Positions 41,561 through 50,818 are shown, numbered from the stretch's first letter. The stretch: DNA of 64,000 nt from Psychrobacillus sp044762655 (GCF_044762655.1 NZ_JBIWER010000006.1:163596-227595); one strand, 5' to 3'. Numbers and translations: made by a program. Notes: generated by a model from the letters alone, not told the origin.

Positions 41561-42595
41561 TTATTTCTGCATTCCAAGCGCTGTTAATAATTCGACTATT
41601 ACTTTATCCTGCTCTTCTAAATAAGTAGTAAATTCTTCTCCATTACGGTATTCGCTTGCCCAACCGTTTTTCTCAAGCTCTGCTTTCCATTCGTCCGTTT
41701 CAACCATTTTAGCGATTTTATCATTCCAATATTCTTTCGCATCATCGGACATTTCTTTCGGTCCGAAAATACCTCGCCATATTGTAAACTCTGCATCGAT
41801 GCCTGATTCTTTAAACGTAGGAACGTCAGAAAGCTCTCCTTCTAAACGATCAGATGAACTAACTGCTAATACACGTACATCTCCTGATTTTACATATGTT
41901 GCAATGGTAGAAGCATCTGTTGCAATCACATCTGCATTATTACCTAAAAGTGCAGCAATTGCTTCACCGCCGCCATCATAGGAAACGTATTTCACAGATT
42001 TTGGATCTATTCCAGCTTCATGTGCTGGTAAAACTCCTACTAAGTGATCCATTGAACCTGGAGCTGATCCACCTGCTAATGTAATGGAAGTTGGATCCTT
42101 CTTTATAGCATTAAGTACATCTTCTAACGTTTTGAATTCTGAATCATTTTTAACTACAATTGCACCGTAGTCACGAGTAAGCTGTGCAAGCGGTGTTGTA
42201 TCCTTATAGCCATAAGGACTGTTTCCTTCAGCCTTATTGTTGTTTATTAGAATAGGTGGAGATTTCACCATTAGTACATAGTCGTTCTTTACTTCTTTCG
42301 TAGCAAATTCAGCCATATATACCGCTCCACCGCCACCTGCTTTGTTTTCCACGGAAATAGCTTTGTCTACTAGCTTTGTATCATTCATAACTTTGGCAAC
42401 TGCGCGAGCCGTTAAATCCCATCCTCCACCAGCACCAGACGGAGCAACAATTGTAATATTATTTTTTGGATAATCTGATCCTCCAGACGATGACGAAGCA
42501 TCTTTACTATCCCCATCATCAGATGAACAAGCAGCTAACCCTAATGCCAAAGTTGCCGCAAAAGCAACCGACGTGATTTTCTTCCACATCTTCAT
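41561..42595 (-). CDS. tctC: Tripartite tricarboxylate transporter substrate-binding lipoprotein (TctC)
   Basis: A 344-residue binding protein of the Bug/TctC family. The signal peptide ends in lipobox 'GLAAC', and a Ser/Gly/Asp-rich linker follows. The fold begins 'NNITIVAPSGAGGGWDLTAR' and has 'LAGGSAPGSMDHLVGVLP' in the middle. It captures a carboxylate, perhaps a tri- or dicarboxylate, for TctA/TctB. A perfect cre site 26 nt upstream indicates carbon catabolite control, and the two-component genes adjacent on the same strand are probable inducers. Confidence 0.93.
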   Translation of the reverse strand: MKMWKKITSVAFAATLALGLAACSSDDGDSKDASSSSGGSDYPKNNITIVAPSGAGGGWDLTARAVAKVMNDTKLVDKAISVENKAGGGGAVYMAEFATKEVKNDYVLMVKSPPILINNNKAEGNSPYGYKDTTPLAQLTRDYGAIVVKNDSEFKTLEDVLNAIKKDPTSITLAGGSAPGSMDHLVGVLPAHEAGIDPKSVKYVSYDGGGEAIAALLGNNADVIATDASTIATYVKSGDVRVLAVSSSDRLEGELSDVPTFKESGIDAEFTIWRGIFGPKEMSDDAKEYWNDKIAKMVETDEWKAELEKNGWASEYRNGEEFTTYLEEQDKVIVELLTALGMQK

Positions 42596-42620
42596 ATTAT
42601 CCCCCTTATACCAAATGTTT

Positions 42621-42634
42621 TGATAGCGTTTTCA
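42621..42634 (-). promoter_or_regulatory. cre site (CcpA) of the tct operon
   Basis: On the minus strand TGAAAACGCTATCA fits the cre consensus TGWAARCGYTWNCW at every position. It lies between the promoter region and the tctC start. Confidence 0.8.
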
Positions 42635-42729
42635 TACGCCTGTATATAACTTATCAAAACATTCTCCATATTCAATGCTTTTGGTAATAAGTTAGATAAT
42701 AATTATAAAGTGCATTTTGTTCATAAAGT

Positions 42730-43422
42730 TCACAACGATTTGATGAAATATCTCCTTTCAGGTCTGCCGACGCTACCGTATATTAATTCTGCATATACAA
42801 GCTTTTCAGATACTAGATATTCTAAGTAGCGTCTCGCAGTTGAACGACTTATCCCCACTGCTCCTCCAAGAGATTCAGCAGTGATTCCATTCTCTAGTTT
42901 TTTTATATAGTCTACTACCTTCTCTTTCGTTATTGGATCTATTCCTTTAGGAGGTGTTATGTCTGAAAATACCGGGGAAGTCAATGTTTTATTCCATAGA
43001 GACTTTATCAAATTTTCTTCGACACTTCCCTCAGCTGCTAATATTTCTCTTTTGGATTTATATCCAAGGAGACTTTCCTTAAATTTTTCAAAAGTTAACG
43101 GTTTTAAAATATAGTCTGCAACCCCACTTCGAAATGCTTTTTTTACAATTTCCGACTCTGCAGCTGCTGTTATAAAGATAATATCCGTCTCCGGACTATG
43201 GGATTGAATGATTGCTAACAGGTCTGTTCCAAGCCCATCTGGTAAATAAACATCTAGAAGTATTAAATCTGGTTTGTAGGATAGAATCCAGTCCTTGGCC
43301 TCTTCCGCTGTATTTGCTGTGCCAATTACTTGAAAACCTTCCAGCTTCTCAATAAACCTTCGATGTATATCCGAAATTCTTTTATCATCCTCTATGACCA
43401 ATATTTCAATTTGCTTTGTCAT
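42730..43422 (-). CDS. Response regulator, CitB/DpiA (CitT) type
   Basis: A 230-residue regulator with a receiver domain (phospho-acceptor Asp in 'LILLDVYLPDG' near 57, Lys in 'YILKPLTFEKF' near 107). A C-terminal helix-turn-helix contains 'GITAESLGGAVGISRSTARR'. It belongs to the family that controls citrate, malate and other carboxylate transporters. The start at 43422 follows AAGGGGGG and overlaps the sensor gene end by 17 nt. It probably activates the tct operon encoded next. Confidence 0.93.
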   Translation of the reverse strand: MTKQIEILVIEDDKRISDIHRRFIEKLEGFQVIGTANTAEEAKDWILSYKPDLILLDVYLPDGLGTDLLAIIQSHSPETDIIFITAAAESEIVKKAFRSGVADYILKPLTFEKFKESLLGYKSKREILAAEGSVEENLIKSLWNKTLTSPVFSDITPPKGIDPITKEKVVDYIKKLENGITAESLGGAVGISRSTARRYLEYLVSEKLVYAELIYGSVGRPERRYFIKSL

Positions 43423-45016
43423 ACAAATACCCCCCTTTTGGTATCGAAACGATAAATAATGCCCCACCCAAATCACCTGTTTCTAATGCAATAACTCCTC
43501 CTAAATCATTTACATTTTCCTGAACCTTCATCAATCCATATCCTCGATCATCCTCGTTTTTAGTCGAAACTTTCTCCAATAACACTTTCTCGTATAAATT
43601 ATCTGCAATTCCCGAACCTGAGTCTTCCACTTCTATTAGGATTTCTTCGTCTGTTTCCACTATTAAGATGCGAACTATTCGCTGCTCCTCTGGCAAATCT
43701 TCGATGGCTTCAAACGCATTCGTTACTAAGTTTCCTATTATCGAAACCAATAAATTTTTTTGAAGGTGTTTTGGTAATTGTTCTAAATTGCTATCTTCAT
43801 CTAAAATAAATCGTATCTTCAATTCTTTTGCACGATTGAAAAAACCAATTACAATCCCTCCGAGAAAAGGATCCTGCAAGCGTTTCGTCATAAATTGTAT
43901 AAGTGATTGATGCTCCGCAGTTTCTATATGAATCATATCTAATGCCTCATCGTATGACTGCAATTGGATAAGCCCGGAAATCGTATATAAAGAGTTATTA
44001 TATTCATGTGTTTGAGCACGCAGCGCCTCTGTATATTGTTTGACTTGTGATAGTTCTTCAGTCAAGCGGTCAAAATCTGATTGTAAGCGAAAACTAGACA
44101 CTGCTCCGACAATTTTATCTCCTACTCGTATTGGAATACGATTGACGATCGCTTTTTTACCTCGTATCTCCATAGTGCGATCTAACTGACCTTCTCCCGA
44201 TTCCATTACCTGTGGCAGGCTTGTATTTGGAATAACTTCCCTAATACTCCGACCAATTAACTCTGTACGGGTAGGTAGCGATAATATCTCATATGCTGCA
44301 TTGTTTACCATTCTAATAATCCCGTTAGCATCTACCGTAATAATTGCTTCCCGGACGGACTCTATCAATGCATTTCGCTCCGTAAAAAGATTCGCTATCT
44401 CTGTTGGCTCCAAGTCAAACAATTCTTTTTTAATATTGCGTGCCAATATACTCGATCCAATAATACCAAGCGAAATAGCAATTAATACGATATAAACAAT
44501 GTTATTTATGTATTGAGCAAAGATAGTAGCTATATTGTCCTTTAAATAACCGACAGAAATTATGCCAATAATTTCTCCATCCTCATCAAAAATAGGTGCT
44601 TTTCCTCGTAAGGCTTTCCCTAAAGTACCAGTTGCTTCGGATATATATGATTCACCATGAATAAGTGCTTGTTCGTTATCATCACCTACCATTTTTTGAC
44701 CTATTCTTTTTTCTATAGGATGTGCATAGCGAATCCCGTGTTCATTTCCGATTACCACGTATTCTGCACCTGTGCTCTTCTGAATGTCAGAGGCAATCGG
44801 CTGAAGCACTTCTGATGGATTTTCCGTTCGAAATCCCGCCACAATATCGGGGCGCTCTGCAGTCGTTTTCGCAATACTAAGTGCCCGTTCACCAACCTGC
44901 TGCTCCACCGCATGTGAAATGATAATGTAAAAGGAAATCCCGATTACAATTGCTACAAGCGATACAAATATAGCGCCAAATAAAAAAATACGTGATTGTA
45001 ACGACCTCTTTTTCAT
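43406..45016 (-). CDS. Sensor histidine kinase, CitA/DcuS type
   Basis: A membrane sensor of about 536 residues. Helix 1 is at ~8-30. The extracellular Cache/PASp domain (~35-165) contains 'YVVIGNEHGIRYAHPIEKRIG', which matches the carboxylate-sensing DcuS/CitA fold. Helix 2 is at ~170-190, followed by a cytoplasmic PAS domain (~205-315), the phosphoacceptor box 'QTHEYNNSLYTISGLIQL' and a HATPase domain with 'GNLVTNAFEAI' and 'DSGSGIAD'. It senses an extracellular carboxylate and phosphorylates the overlapping response regulator. The start is taken at 45016; an ATG 9 codons earlier is also open. Confidence 0.93.
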   Translation of the reverse strand: MKKRSLQSRIFLFGAIFVSLVAIVIGISFYIIISHAVEQQVGERALSIAKTTAERPDIVAGFRTENPSEVLQPIASDIQKSTGAEYVVIGNEHGIRYAHPIEKRIGQKMVGDDNEQALIHGESYISEATGTLGKALRGKAPIFDEDGEIIGIISVGYLKDNIATIFAQYINNIVYIVLIAISLGIIGSSILARNIKKELFDLEPTEIANLFTERNALIESVREAIITVDANGIIRMVNNAAYEILSLPTRTELIGRSIREVIPNTSLPQVMESGEGQLDRTMEIRGKKAIVNRIPIRVGDKIVGAVSSFRLQSDFDRLTEELSQVKQYTEALRAQTHEYNNSLYTISGLIQLQSYDEALDMIHIETAEHQSLIQFMTKRLQDPFLGGIVIGFFNRAKELKIRFILDEDSNLEQLPKHLQKNLLVSIIGNLVTNAFEAIEDLPEEQRIVRILIVETDEEILIEVEDSGSGIADNLYEKVLLEKVSTKNEDDRGYGLMKVQENVNDLGGVIALETGDLGGALFIVSIPKGGYLYDKAN

Positions 45017-45033
45017 CCTTACCACTCTCTTCT

Positions 45034-45963
45034 CTATCCCCATAAAATAGTTGAAATATAAATTACAATAGTTACCGTTATACAGCTCATAATAGTGGAA
45101 AATAATACAATTTGCGCCGCCAAATTTGCCTCCACATCGTACTCTAGCGCTAGTGTAGAGCTATTGCGGGATGTTGGAAACGCACTTGCGATTAACAATG
45201 ACTGAGCTACTACTCCATCAAACCCCATTAGCAGGATTAATCCAAGGGCTAATGTAGGTCCAACTATTAATCGACCAACTGTGCTAGTGAAAATAACCTT
45301 GCTAAATATTGTTTTTAACTCTAGCTGTGCCAGCTGAGCCCCTAATGTAATAAGTGCTATTGATATAAAAGCATTCGCTAAGTATTCAATCGGAATTCTA
45401 AATGTAATAGGTAGACCAATATTCCAAAAGTTCATTATTGCACCAATGATTAGGGCATGAACTATCGGCAGTCGTAATAAGCTGCGTAGTATGTCTACCC
45501 CAGATTTAGTGGAGGAGATTAAATTATACAAACCATATGTATAGGTAATAATATTTTGGAAAATAACGATGATAATTTGAATCGATGTGCCAAGTGGGTT
45601 TGCCACAAACAGCATTTGACTCACCGGAATCCCGTAATTGCCAGAGTTTATCAAAACAATACTATTATTGAAGATTGCCGCTTGGCTTCTATTAAGCTTT
45701 AATAATTTACTAAATAACCAACTAATTAGCATAAGGCAAATACTAAAAATAATTAAATAAACGACAATACTAGCTAGGACTTCTGCATTTACTTGCGTCT
45801 CATAAATATTAATAAATACAGCTGCCGGCATTAAACAGTATGTGAGTAAATTAGATAACGCTTTTAAATTGAAGCGGAACTTGAGTTGTAGAGCTGCTCC
45901 AATCGCAAGCATTATTAAAATCGGGCCAACAACTTGAAAAAACACCATACTTAAATAAACCAA
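45034..45963 (-). CDS. AEC family (auxin efflux carrier/malate permease) transporter
   Basis: A membrane protein of about 309 residues with ten helices in two five-helix halves. Typical sequences are 'NSGNYGIPVSQMLF' in the first half and 'ALITLGAQLAQLEL' and 'AFPTSRNSSTLALEYDVEA' in the second. The family includes malate permeases and weak-acid exporters. It lies directly upstream of the sensor kinase on the same strand, so its substrate is probably a carboxylate too. Start is TTG at 45963 (AGGAG 8 nt upstream) or GTG 3 codons earlier. Confidence 0.9.
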   Translation of the reverse strand: MVYLSMVFFQVVGPILIMLAIGAALQLKFRFNLKALSNLLTYCLMPAAVFINIYETQVNAEVLASIVVYLIIFSICLMLISWLFSKLLKLNRSQAAIFNNSIVLINSGNYGIPVSQMLFVANPLGTSIQIIIVIFQNIITYTYGLYNLISSTKSGVDILRSLLRLPIVHALIIGAIMNFWNIGLPITFRIPIEYLANAFISIALITLGAQLAQLELKTIFSKVIFTSTVGRLIVGPTLALGLILLMGFDGVVAQSLLIASAFPTSRNSSTLALEYDVEANLAAQIVLFSTIMSCITVTIVIYISTILWG

Positions 45964-46110
45964 CTGACTCACTCCTATCCAAAGTACTTCGAAACATATT
46001 ATCGCACTCTTTAAAATTTTCCGCCATATTCTTTTTCTACCACCTGCAACTGACCAGTCCTTTTCAGCAAGTTGCTCTCCTATTTATACATCTCACCATA
46101 AAATAGCAGA

Positions 46111-46157
46111 CCGTAACAATAGTTGTGACATACACTTGGTGTACAAAGAAGTTACGG
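46111..46157 (+). promoter_or_regulatory. Nested inverted repeats before the ABC exporter operon
   Basis: CCGTAAC (46111-46117) pairs with GTTACGG (46151-46157) and encloses TACAC-TTG-GTGTA (46131-46143). The outer arm touches the ribosome site GGGAGG. If transcribed, the fold could occlude translation; otherwise the inner palindrome may be an operator. Confidence 0.4.
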
Positions 46158-46168
46158 GAGGAATCGCC

Positions 46169-46879
46169 ATGAATATAGTGGAAGTGCATAATTTGGAAAA
46201 GGCATTTGGCACAAATCAAGTATTAAGAGGGATAAATTTTCAAGCACAAGTTGGAGAAATAATCGGAGTGATTGGAAAGAACGGAGCCGGTAAATCTACA
46301 TTTTTGGAAATATTAATGACTATTAAAGAATATGATTCAGGTCATGTAGTTTTATTTCAAAAGGATATTCAAAAGAATAATTTAGAGGAAATTCGAAAGC
46401 AAATCTCCGTTGTTTTACAGCCAACTCAATTTTATAAAACGCTAAAAGTAGAGGAGCTTTTGAAATTATTCAAGTCCTATTATCAATCCGATGTAGATAT
46501 TCACCGGATTGTTAAGGATTTCCAATTAGAGCCACATCGCAAGAAATATTTTGACAAGCTATCAGGGGGATGGAAGCAAATTGTGAGTTTGGCGATTGCT
46601 TTTTTATCTGATCCAAAGCTGCTGATTTTGGACGAACCAACTACTGGCTTAGATCCACATATGCGGAATATGCTTTGGAACTATATAACTGACTACAACA
46701 CTCGTACTGGTGGAACAGTCATTTTGACAACTCATAATATGGAGGAAATCGAAATGTATTGTGACAAAGTAATGCTTATTAACAATGGGATCAATGAAGT
46801 TTTTGATACGACCGCTGGAATTCTTGCTACTGGATTCCCGTCTGTCCATGAGTTTTATCTTCAGAAAGTAACAATATAG
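46169..46879 (+). CDS. ABC-2 type exporter ATP-binding protein
   Basis: A 236-residue ATPase with Walker A 'GKNGAGKST' near 38, a signature 'KLSGGWKQIVSLAIAFL' near 130 and Walker B 'LLILDEPTTGLD' near 155. The signature has W-K instead of Q-x, as in several drug and antibiotic export ATPases. The frame opens 11 codons earlier, but GGGAGG precedes the ATG at 46169. It pairs with the membrane protein encoded 11 nt downstream. Confidence 0.92.
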   Translation: MNIVEVHNLEKAFGTNQVLRGINFQAQVGEIIGVIGKNGAGKSTFLEILMTIKEYDSGHVVLFQKDIQKNNLEEIRKQISVVLQPTQFYKTLKVEELLKLFKSYYQSDVDIHRIVKDFQLEPHRKKYFDKLSGGWKQIVSLAIAFLSDPKLLILDEPTTGLDPHMRNMLWNYITDYNTRTGGTVILTTHNMEEIEMYCDKVMLINNGINEVFDTTAGILATGFPSVHEFYLQKVTI

Positions 46880-46890
46880 GAGGAAATCAT

Positions 46891-47637
46891 ATGCTAGTGA
46901 CTCAATTGAAATATGACTTACTAATGTTTTCAAGAGAATTATTTTATTTAGTATTCACAATCGTTGTTCCACCAGTTACGTATTTATTCATGGGGCAATT
47001 ATTTGGAGACCAAACTTATGCTGGTAATTTAAATTACGCTGAAACTTATACTCCATCCTTCATTTTGGTTATAACGTTTACGGTTGTGTTTTTTGCTTTT
47101 GGTTTTGATCAAGTAATGCAGCGCACAACAGGGATGGAAAAACGAATCAGCATTTCCCCTGTTTCTAAAAATATGTTACTTCTTTCTAGTATTATTCGCG
47201 CCATTATTATGACTAGCTTTGGGTTCGTGCTAATTTCAATAATTGGTTTTCTTATGTATGATTTACAACTTAGAGTTTGGAGTGTCATATTGTCATACGG
47301 ATTTTTCATCCTTTTAAATGCGATTATGCTCATTCTGGCTTCCGCTATTTATTCTTTCTTTCAACGTATGAACAGTGCATTAGTGTTCTCTATATTTATT
47401 TTTCAGGTTGTTATTTTCACAGGTGGCTTAGCTATGCCTATACGACTAATGCCAAAATTTATACAAGTAATTGCAGACTTTAACCCTCTGTTCCATATGA
47501 ACAATCTCTTCATCGCTGTTTGGAACGGACAATTTTCGTTGGACTCACAGTCACTTCTTTCCGTTGGTTACTTAGTATTACTTGCAATCTTAGCGTTAAT
47601 TTGTCTCCACTTTCAAAATAAACGAAAAATAGGATAG
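46891..47637 (+). CDS. ABC-2 type transporter permease
   Basis: A 248-residue membrane protein with six helices of the ABC-2 fold. 'FFAFGFDQVMQRTTGMEKRI' lies in the first cytosolic loop and 'FTGGLAMPIRLMPKFIQVIA' before the last helices. It works with the ATPase encoded just upstream. The following genes, a LytTR regulator and a DUF3021 membrane protein, are common partners of such exporters in Bacillales, so the four probably form one unit for export and its control. Confidence 0.9.
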   Translation: MLVTQLKYDLLMFSRELFYLVFTIVVPPVTYLFMGQLFGDQTYAGNLNYAETYTPSFILVITFTVVFFAFGFDQVMQRTTGMEKRISISPVSKNMLLLSSIIRAIIMTSFGFVLISIIGFLMYDLQLRVWSVILSYGFFILLNAIMLILASAIYSFFQRMNSALVFSIFIFQVVIFTGGLAMPIRLMPKFIQVIADFNPLFHMNNLFIAVWNGQFSLDSQSLLSVGYLVLLAILALICLHFQNKRKIG

Positions 47638-47687
47638 CTCCTCCATATTGAAACGATTACACTTAAAGTAAAGAGGGGTGTAGTTAG

Positions 47688-48146
47688 TTGAAGGTTCTAT
47701 TAGATATTGATCGTAATTATAAAGAAACAAAGATAATTATAGAGACACCCGAGTTAGATAATTCCGTGCAGGAGGTATTAGATTTTATAAAGGGCAGAGA
47801 AACAGAATTTTTGGTCGGAAGAGTGGATGAGATGCAACATATACTAAAGCCTCAAGACATCCACTTTTTTCATACCGAAAATGATTCAGTTCTAGCAGTC
47901 AATGCAAACGGTTCCTATAAATTGAAGGAAAAACTATACGAGTTGGAAGATATTCTTCCCTCCAATAAATTTATACGACTTTCTAAATCAGTCATTGCCA
48001 ATTTACATGAATTAAGTAGGTTTGAGGCATCCTTTAACGGAACATTATGTGTGTATTTTAAATCGGGTGTAAAAGAATATGTATCTCGTACTTATGTTAG
48101 TTCCATTAAAGAGGCGTTGAAAATGAACAGGAGGAAAAATGGATGA
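47688..48146 (+). CDS. LytTR-domain transcriptional regulator
   Basis: A 152-residue regulator without a receiver domain. Residues ~50-145 form the LytTR DNA-binding domain ('FIRLSKSVIANLHEL', 'YVSRTYVSSIKEAL'). It starts with TTG at 47688, with GAGGGG 9 nt upstream, and overlaps the next gene by ATGA. LytTR-DUF3021 pairs often regulate an adjacent ABC exporter, as suggested here by order and strand. The signal is unknown. Confidence 0.92.
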   Translation: MKVLLDIDRNYKETKIIIETPELDNSVQEVLDFIKGRETEFLVGRVDEMQHILKPQDIHFFHTENDSVLAVNANGSYKLKEKLYELEDILPSNKFIRLSKSVIANLHELSRFEASFNGTLCVYFKSGVKEYVSRTYVSSIKEALKMNRRKNG

Positions 48147-48553
48147 GAACCTTCCTATCTAGAAGTATGATTGGTATTTTCTTCGGAGCATTTATCGCAG
48201 TATTACTGACCAATTCAGTTGTCTTATTTAGTGAGAAAGACACGCTTGATGGAGCACTATTCCTGAAAAACTCGTTAGGTTCTATCTTTTGTGGATGGTT
48301 CTTCACTGTAAGTCCTTTATACTTTGAGAATAAGAAGCTTCAATTATGGCAGCAAACAATTCTCCATTTCGTGACGGTTGTTGTACTTTACTTTTTACTT
48401 GCCTTTGGGATAGGCTGGGTGCCTTTTGACTTTCTTAGTTTTTTAATAGCAATGGGATTATTCTTAGCAGTCTATTTGGTTTTCTGGATTTGCTTCTATA
48501 TATATTTTAAACAGCAAGTAAAGAAATTGAATGAGGAACTAGAACTGTTATAA
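48143..48553 (+). CDS. DUF3021 family membrane protein
   Basis: A 136-residue protein with four membrane helices and a charged C-terminal helix, the usual DUF3021 layout. Its start overlaps the LytTR gene stop (ATGA), which indicates translational coupling. In this family the membrane protein is believed to modulate its LytTR partner by analogy with LiaF/anti-regulator pairs; that is not established. Confidence 0.87.
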   Translation: MRTFLSRSMIGIFFGAFIAVLLTNSVVLFSEKDTLDGALFLKNSLGSIFCGWFFTVSPLYFENKKLQLWQQTILHFVTVVVLYFLLAFGIGWVPFDFLSFLIAMGLFLAVYLVFWICFYIYFKQQVKKLNEELELL

Positions 48554-48612
48554 AATGAAACTTTTCTTATACATACACCGTAACTAATTGGATGGAAGGA
48601 AGTGTATGTAAC

Positions 48613-49053
48613 ATGGATTACTTTTTGGTATTTTTGGGAGCCGCAATTCCTTGGATCGAATTGGCTCTAGTCATTCCACTAGGGATTGTTTCGGGTATGA
48701 ATCCTGTGGCAGTAATCATCGTTGGCTTTGTAGGAAATATGCTGACGGTGCTTGCCCTTATTATCGGGTACGACAAATTTAAAATATGGCTTGCTAAACG
48801 TAATGAAGGCAAAGAAAAAAAAGTCTCGAAAAGAAGTGAACGTGCAAAAGTGCTATGGGATAAATACGGTCTACCTGGAATGTTATTACTTGGACCTATA
48901 CTAATCGGTACACATATTGCTGCATTTATAGGGATGACGCTTGGTGCATCTAAAGTAAAAACTACCATTTGGTCAGCATTCAGTATTGCAGCTTGGGCTA
49001 TTATATTTGGAGTTGCGACTTCACTCGGCTTTAACTTCTTTGTCCGTGAGTAG
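48613..49053 (+). CDS. Small multidrug export family protein
   Basis: A membrane protein of about 146 residues matching the small multidrug export family. It begins 'DYFLVFLGAAIPWIELALVI' and has a basic cytosolic loop at ~60-85, then 'YGLPGMLLLGPILIGTHIAA'. Function beyond the family label is unproven. The frame is open 7 codons upstream; GGAAGGAAG lies before the ATG at 48613. It may be co-transcribed with the LytTR-DUF3021 unit, since no terminator was seen in between; a strong terminator follows. Confidence 0.85.
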   Translation: MDYFLVFLGAAIPWIELALVIPLGIVSGMNPVAVIIVGFVGNMLTVLALIIGYDKFKIWLAKRNEGKEKKVSKRSERAKVLWDKYGLPGMLLLGPILIGTHIAAFIGMTLGASKVKTTIWSAFSIAAWAIIFGVATSLGFNFFVRE

Positions 49054-49066
49054 CTATATAGCGAAA

Positions 49067-49095
49067 AAACAGCCCAATTTTGTATTGGGCTGTTT
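49067..49095. terminator. Bidirectional terminator
   Basis: A perfect 12-bp stem AAACAGCCCAAT with its complement and a 5-nt loop. It lies between the small exporter and the convergent GGDEF gene. Confidence 0.85.
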
Positions 49096-49102
49096 GTGCT
49101 CG

Positions 49103-50623
49103 TTATTTACTGATTTCATGAAAGAATACATATTGGTTTTTCCCTTTATTTTTTGCCTCATACATCGCTTGATCGGCATTCTTTAACACTTGTTCTATAG
49201 TAGTGCCATCCCTTGGATATCGACTAATCCCGATACTGGCAGTGACAAGTGTATTAAATGTATTAAACTCATATTCTCTTCCAATTGCTGCTAATATTCT
49301 TTGGACAATGACTTCTAACTTCTGCAGATTCATTTGATCGAATAATACTAAAAATTCATCTCCACCATATCTACAGATCATTCCATTATTTTCTTCTGAA
49401 ATATGTTGTACTCTTCGAGAAATTTCCTTCAACAATAAATCACCTATTTCGTGACCAAATGTATCATTTATTTGTTTAAACCCATCGAGGTCAAAAAATA
49501 ATACGATGACCTCATCGTCAGTAGCTTTCATTCTTCTAGCAACTTCTTGATAAAAAGCCAACCGGTTAGGTAACCCCGTTAAATGATCATACAATGCTAG
49601 ATGAATCACTTCATTATGCTTATCTTCTAGTGAAGAGAGCACCTTATTAATAGAATTTTCGAGTTTAGAGATTTCGTCGAACTGATTCTTTGTAGGAATA
49701 ATTCTGGAGCTCACATTCCCTTCCACTTGTATAATATCCAGTTGCTGAGAAAGGTGACTAATTCGACTAAGAATAAAGCGATTGAGTAGAAAAATAGTAA
49801 GAAAAACAAAAATTATTCCTGTTAAAAACAGACTAATCCCTATGTTATTTACTATATTCTTTCTCTGAATATAAAAGTTTCGGTCCATTTTAAAGCTTAT
49901 CTCAATCATAGACTGCTTTGTGTAGTCTTTTAGAAAAAAAGATCCTTTCATTTGCTGTTCATTTATAGCTTCCACTCTAATTTGTTTGCGCTCTTTTGCT
50001 GTGCTTTGTACTTCGTGAATATCCAATTCAAAAGATAACTCTTCTCCAATTCGATGGATTGTACTTTCATCTATATACCTTCCTATAATTAAAGTCCCTA
50101 CAGACGGTCCCTCTCCGTTACTTTGATAAATAGATTCGAATGATGCTAACGAGAATCCATTTTTGCTTTTTACTAATAACTCTTTGCTCATTCTTCCCCC
50201 ATTCTCAATAGCGGGTAAAAATTCCTTATAAAAGCCATCCTGGAGTGTTTTTACTTTATTATTTTCCATGTCATAGCCTATCTCCATTTTGGGGTTGTTT
50301 TGACTGTCTAAATAAATCATAAAGTGGATGTTCAGGTTTTCTAAGGTCTCTTGCCCCAAATTTCGTTCAATGTACATTGCATTTTGGTCAATCATAAAAT
50401 TGTATGTATCGTCCCAAATGGACCAGTCTCTGTTCAATTTCCCTAAGCTATTTAAGGTGGATTGGATATTATTTTTTAACCTATTTGTTTCGCCAACAGC
50501 ATTTTCTATATCTAAATCTATAGATTCTTTTAGGAGTACAGGTCTTAAAAATGATAGAAACAGCGTAATTAAAAGAATCATAGAAATACTAACTACCAAG
50601 ATGGCTTTTAGTTTTAATTTCAT
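49103..50623 (-). CDS. Diguanylate cyclase with CHASE4 sensor and HAMP (GGDEF)
   Basis: A 506-residue membrane protein. Helix 1 is at ~6-27, then an extracellular CHASE4 domain with 'DWSIWDDTYNFM' near 66. Helix 2 is at ~255-280, then HAMP-like and coiled-coil segments. The GGDEF domain has 'DHLTGLPNRLAF' near 345 and 'RYGGDEF' near 419. The active site is intact, so it should make cyclic di-GMP. The RxxD inhibitory site that normally precedes GGDEF by five residues is replaced by ExxG, so classical product inhibition is unlikely. No EAL or HD-GYP domain. ATG at 50623 follows GGGGG by 8 nt. Confidence 0.92.
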   Translation of the reverse strand: MKLKLKAILVVSISMILLITLFLSFLRPVLLKESIDLDIENAVGETNRLKNNIQSTLNSLGKLNRDWSIWDDTYNFMIDQNAMYIERNLGQETLENLNIHFMIYLDSQNNPKMEIGYDMENNKVKTLQDGFYKEFLPAIENGGRMSKELLVKSKNGFSLASFESIYQSNGEGPSVGTLIIGRYIDESTIHRIGEELSFELDIHEVQSTAKERKQIRVEAINEQQMKGSFFLKDYTKQSMIEISFKMDRNFYIQRKNIVNNIGISLFLTGIIFVFLTIFLLNRFILSRISHLSQQLDIIQVEGNVSSRIIPTKNQFDEISKLENSINKVLSSLEDKHNEVIHLALYDHLTGLPNRLAFYQEVARRMKATDDEVIVLFFDLDGFKQINDTFGHEIGDLLLKEISRRVQHISEENNGMICRYGGDEFLVLFDQMNLQKLEVIVQRILAAIGREYEFNTFNTLVTASIGISRYPRDGTTIEQVLKNADQAMYEAKNKGKNQYVFFHEISK

Positions 50624-50777
50624 GTTGATATCCCCCACATTTTCTATCTAGGAAGTCGCATAAATACTCCTTACAAAAACATACCCCAAATAACCTAATT
50701 AAAACATTATTACAAAGGACTTATATACCATATTTTTTTATCGTTATAATTCTTTTGATTCAACCGCTTAGAAATCC

Positions 50778-50809
50778 AAAAAAATAGCCGTAGTTTTAAC
50801 ACTACGACT
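50778..50809 (-). terminator. Terminator of the PstS-like gene
   Basis: Stem AGCCGTAG / CTACGACT (one G-U pair) with an 8-nt loop and a T7 run on the minus strand. Confidence 0.8.
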
Positions 50810-50818
50810 CTATTGTTA

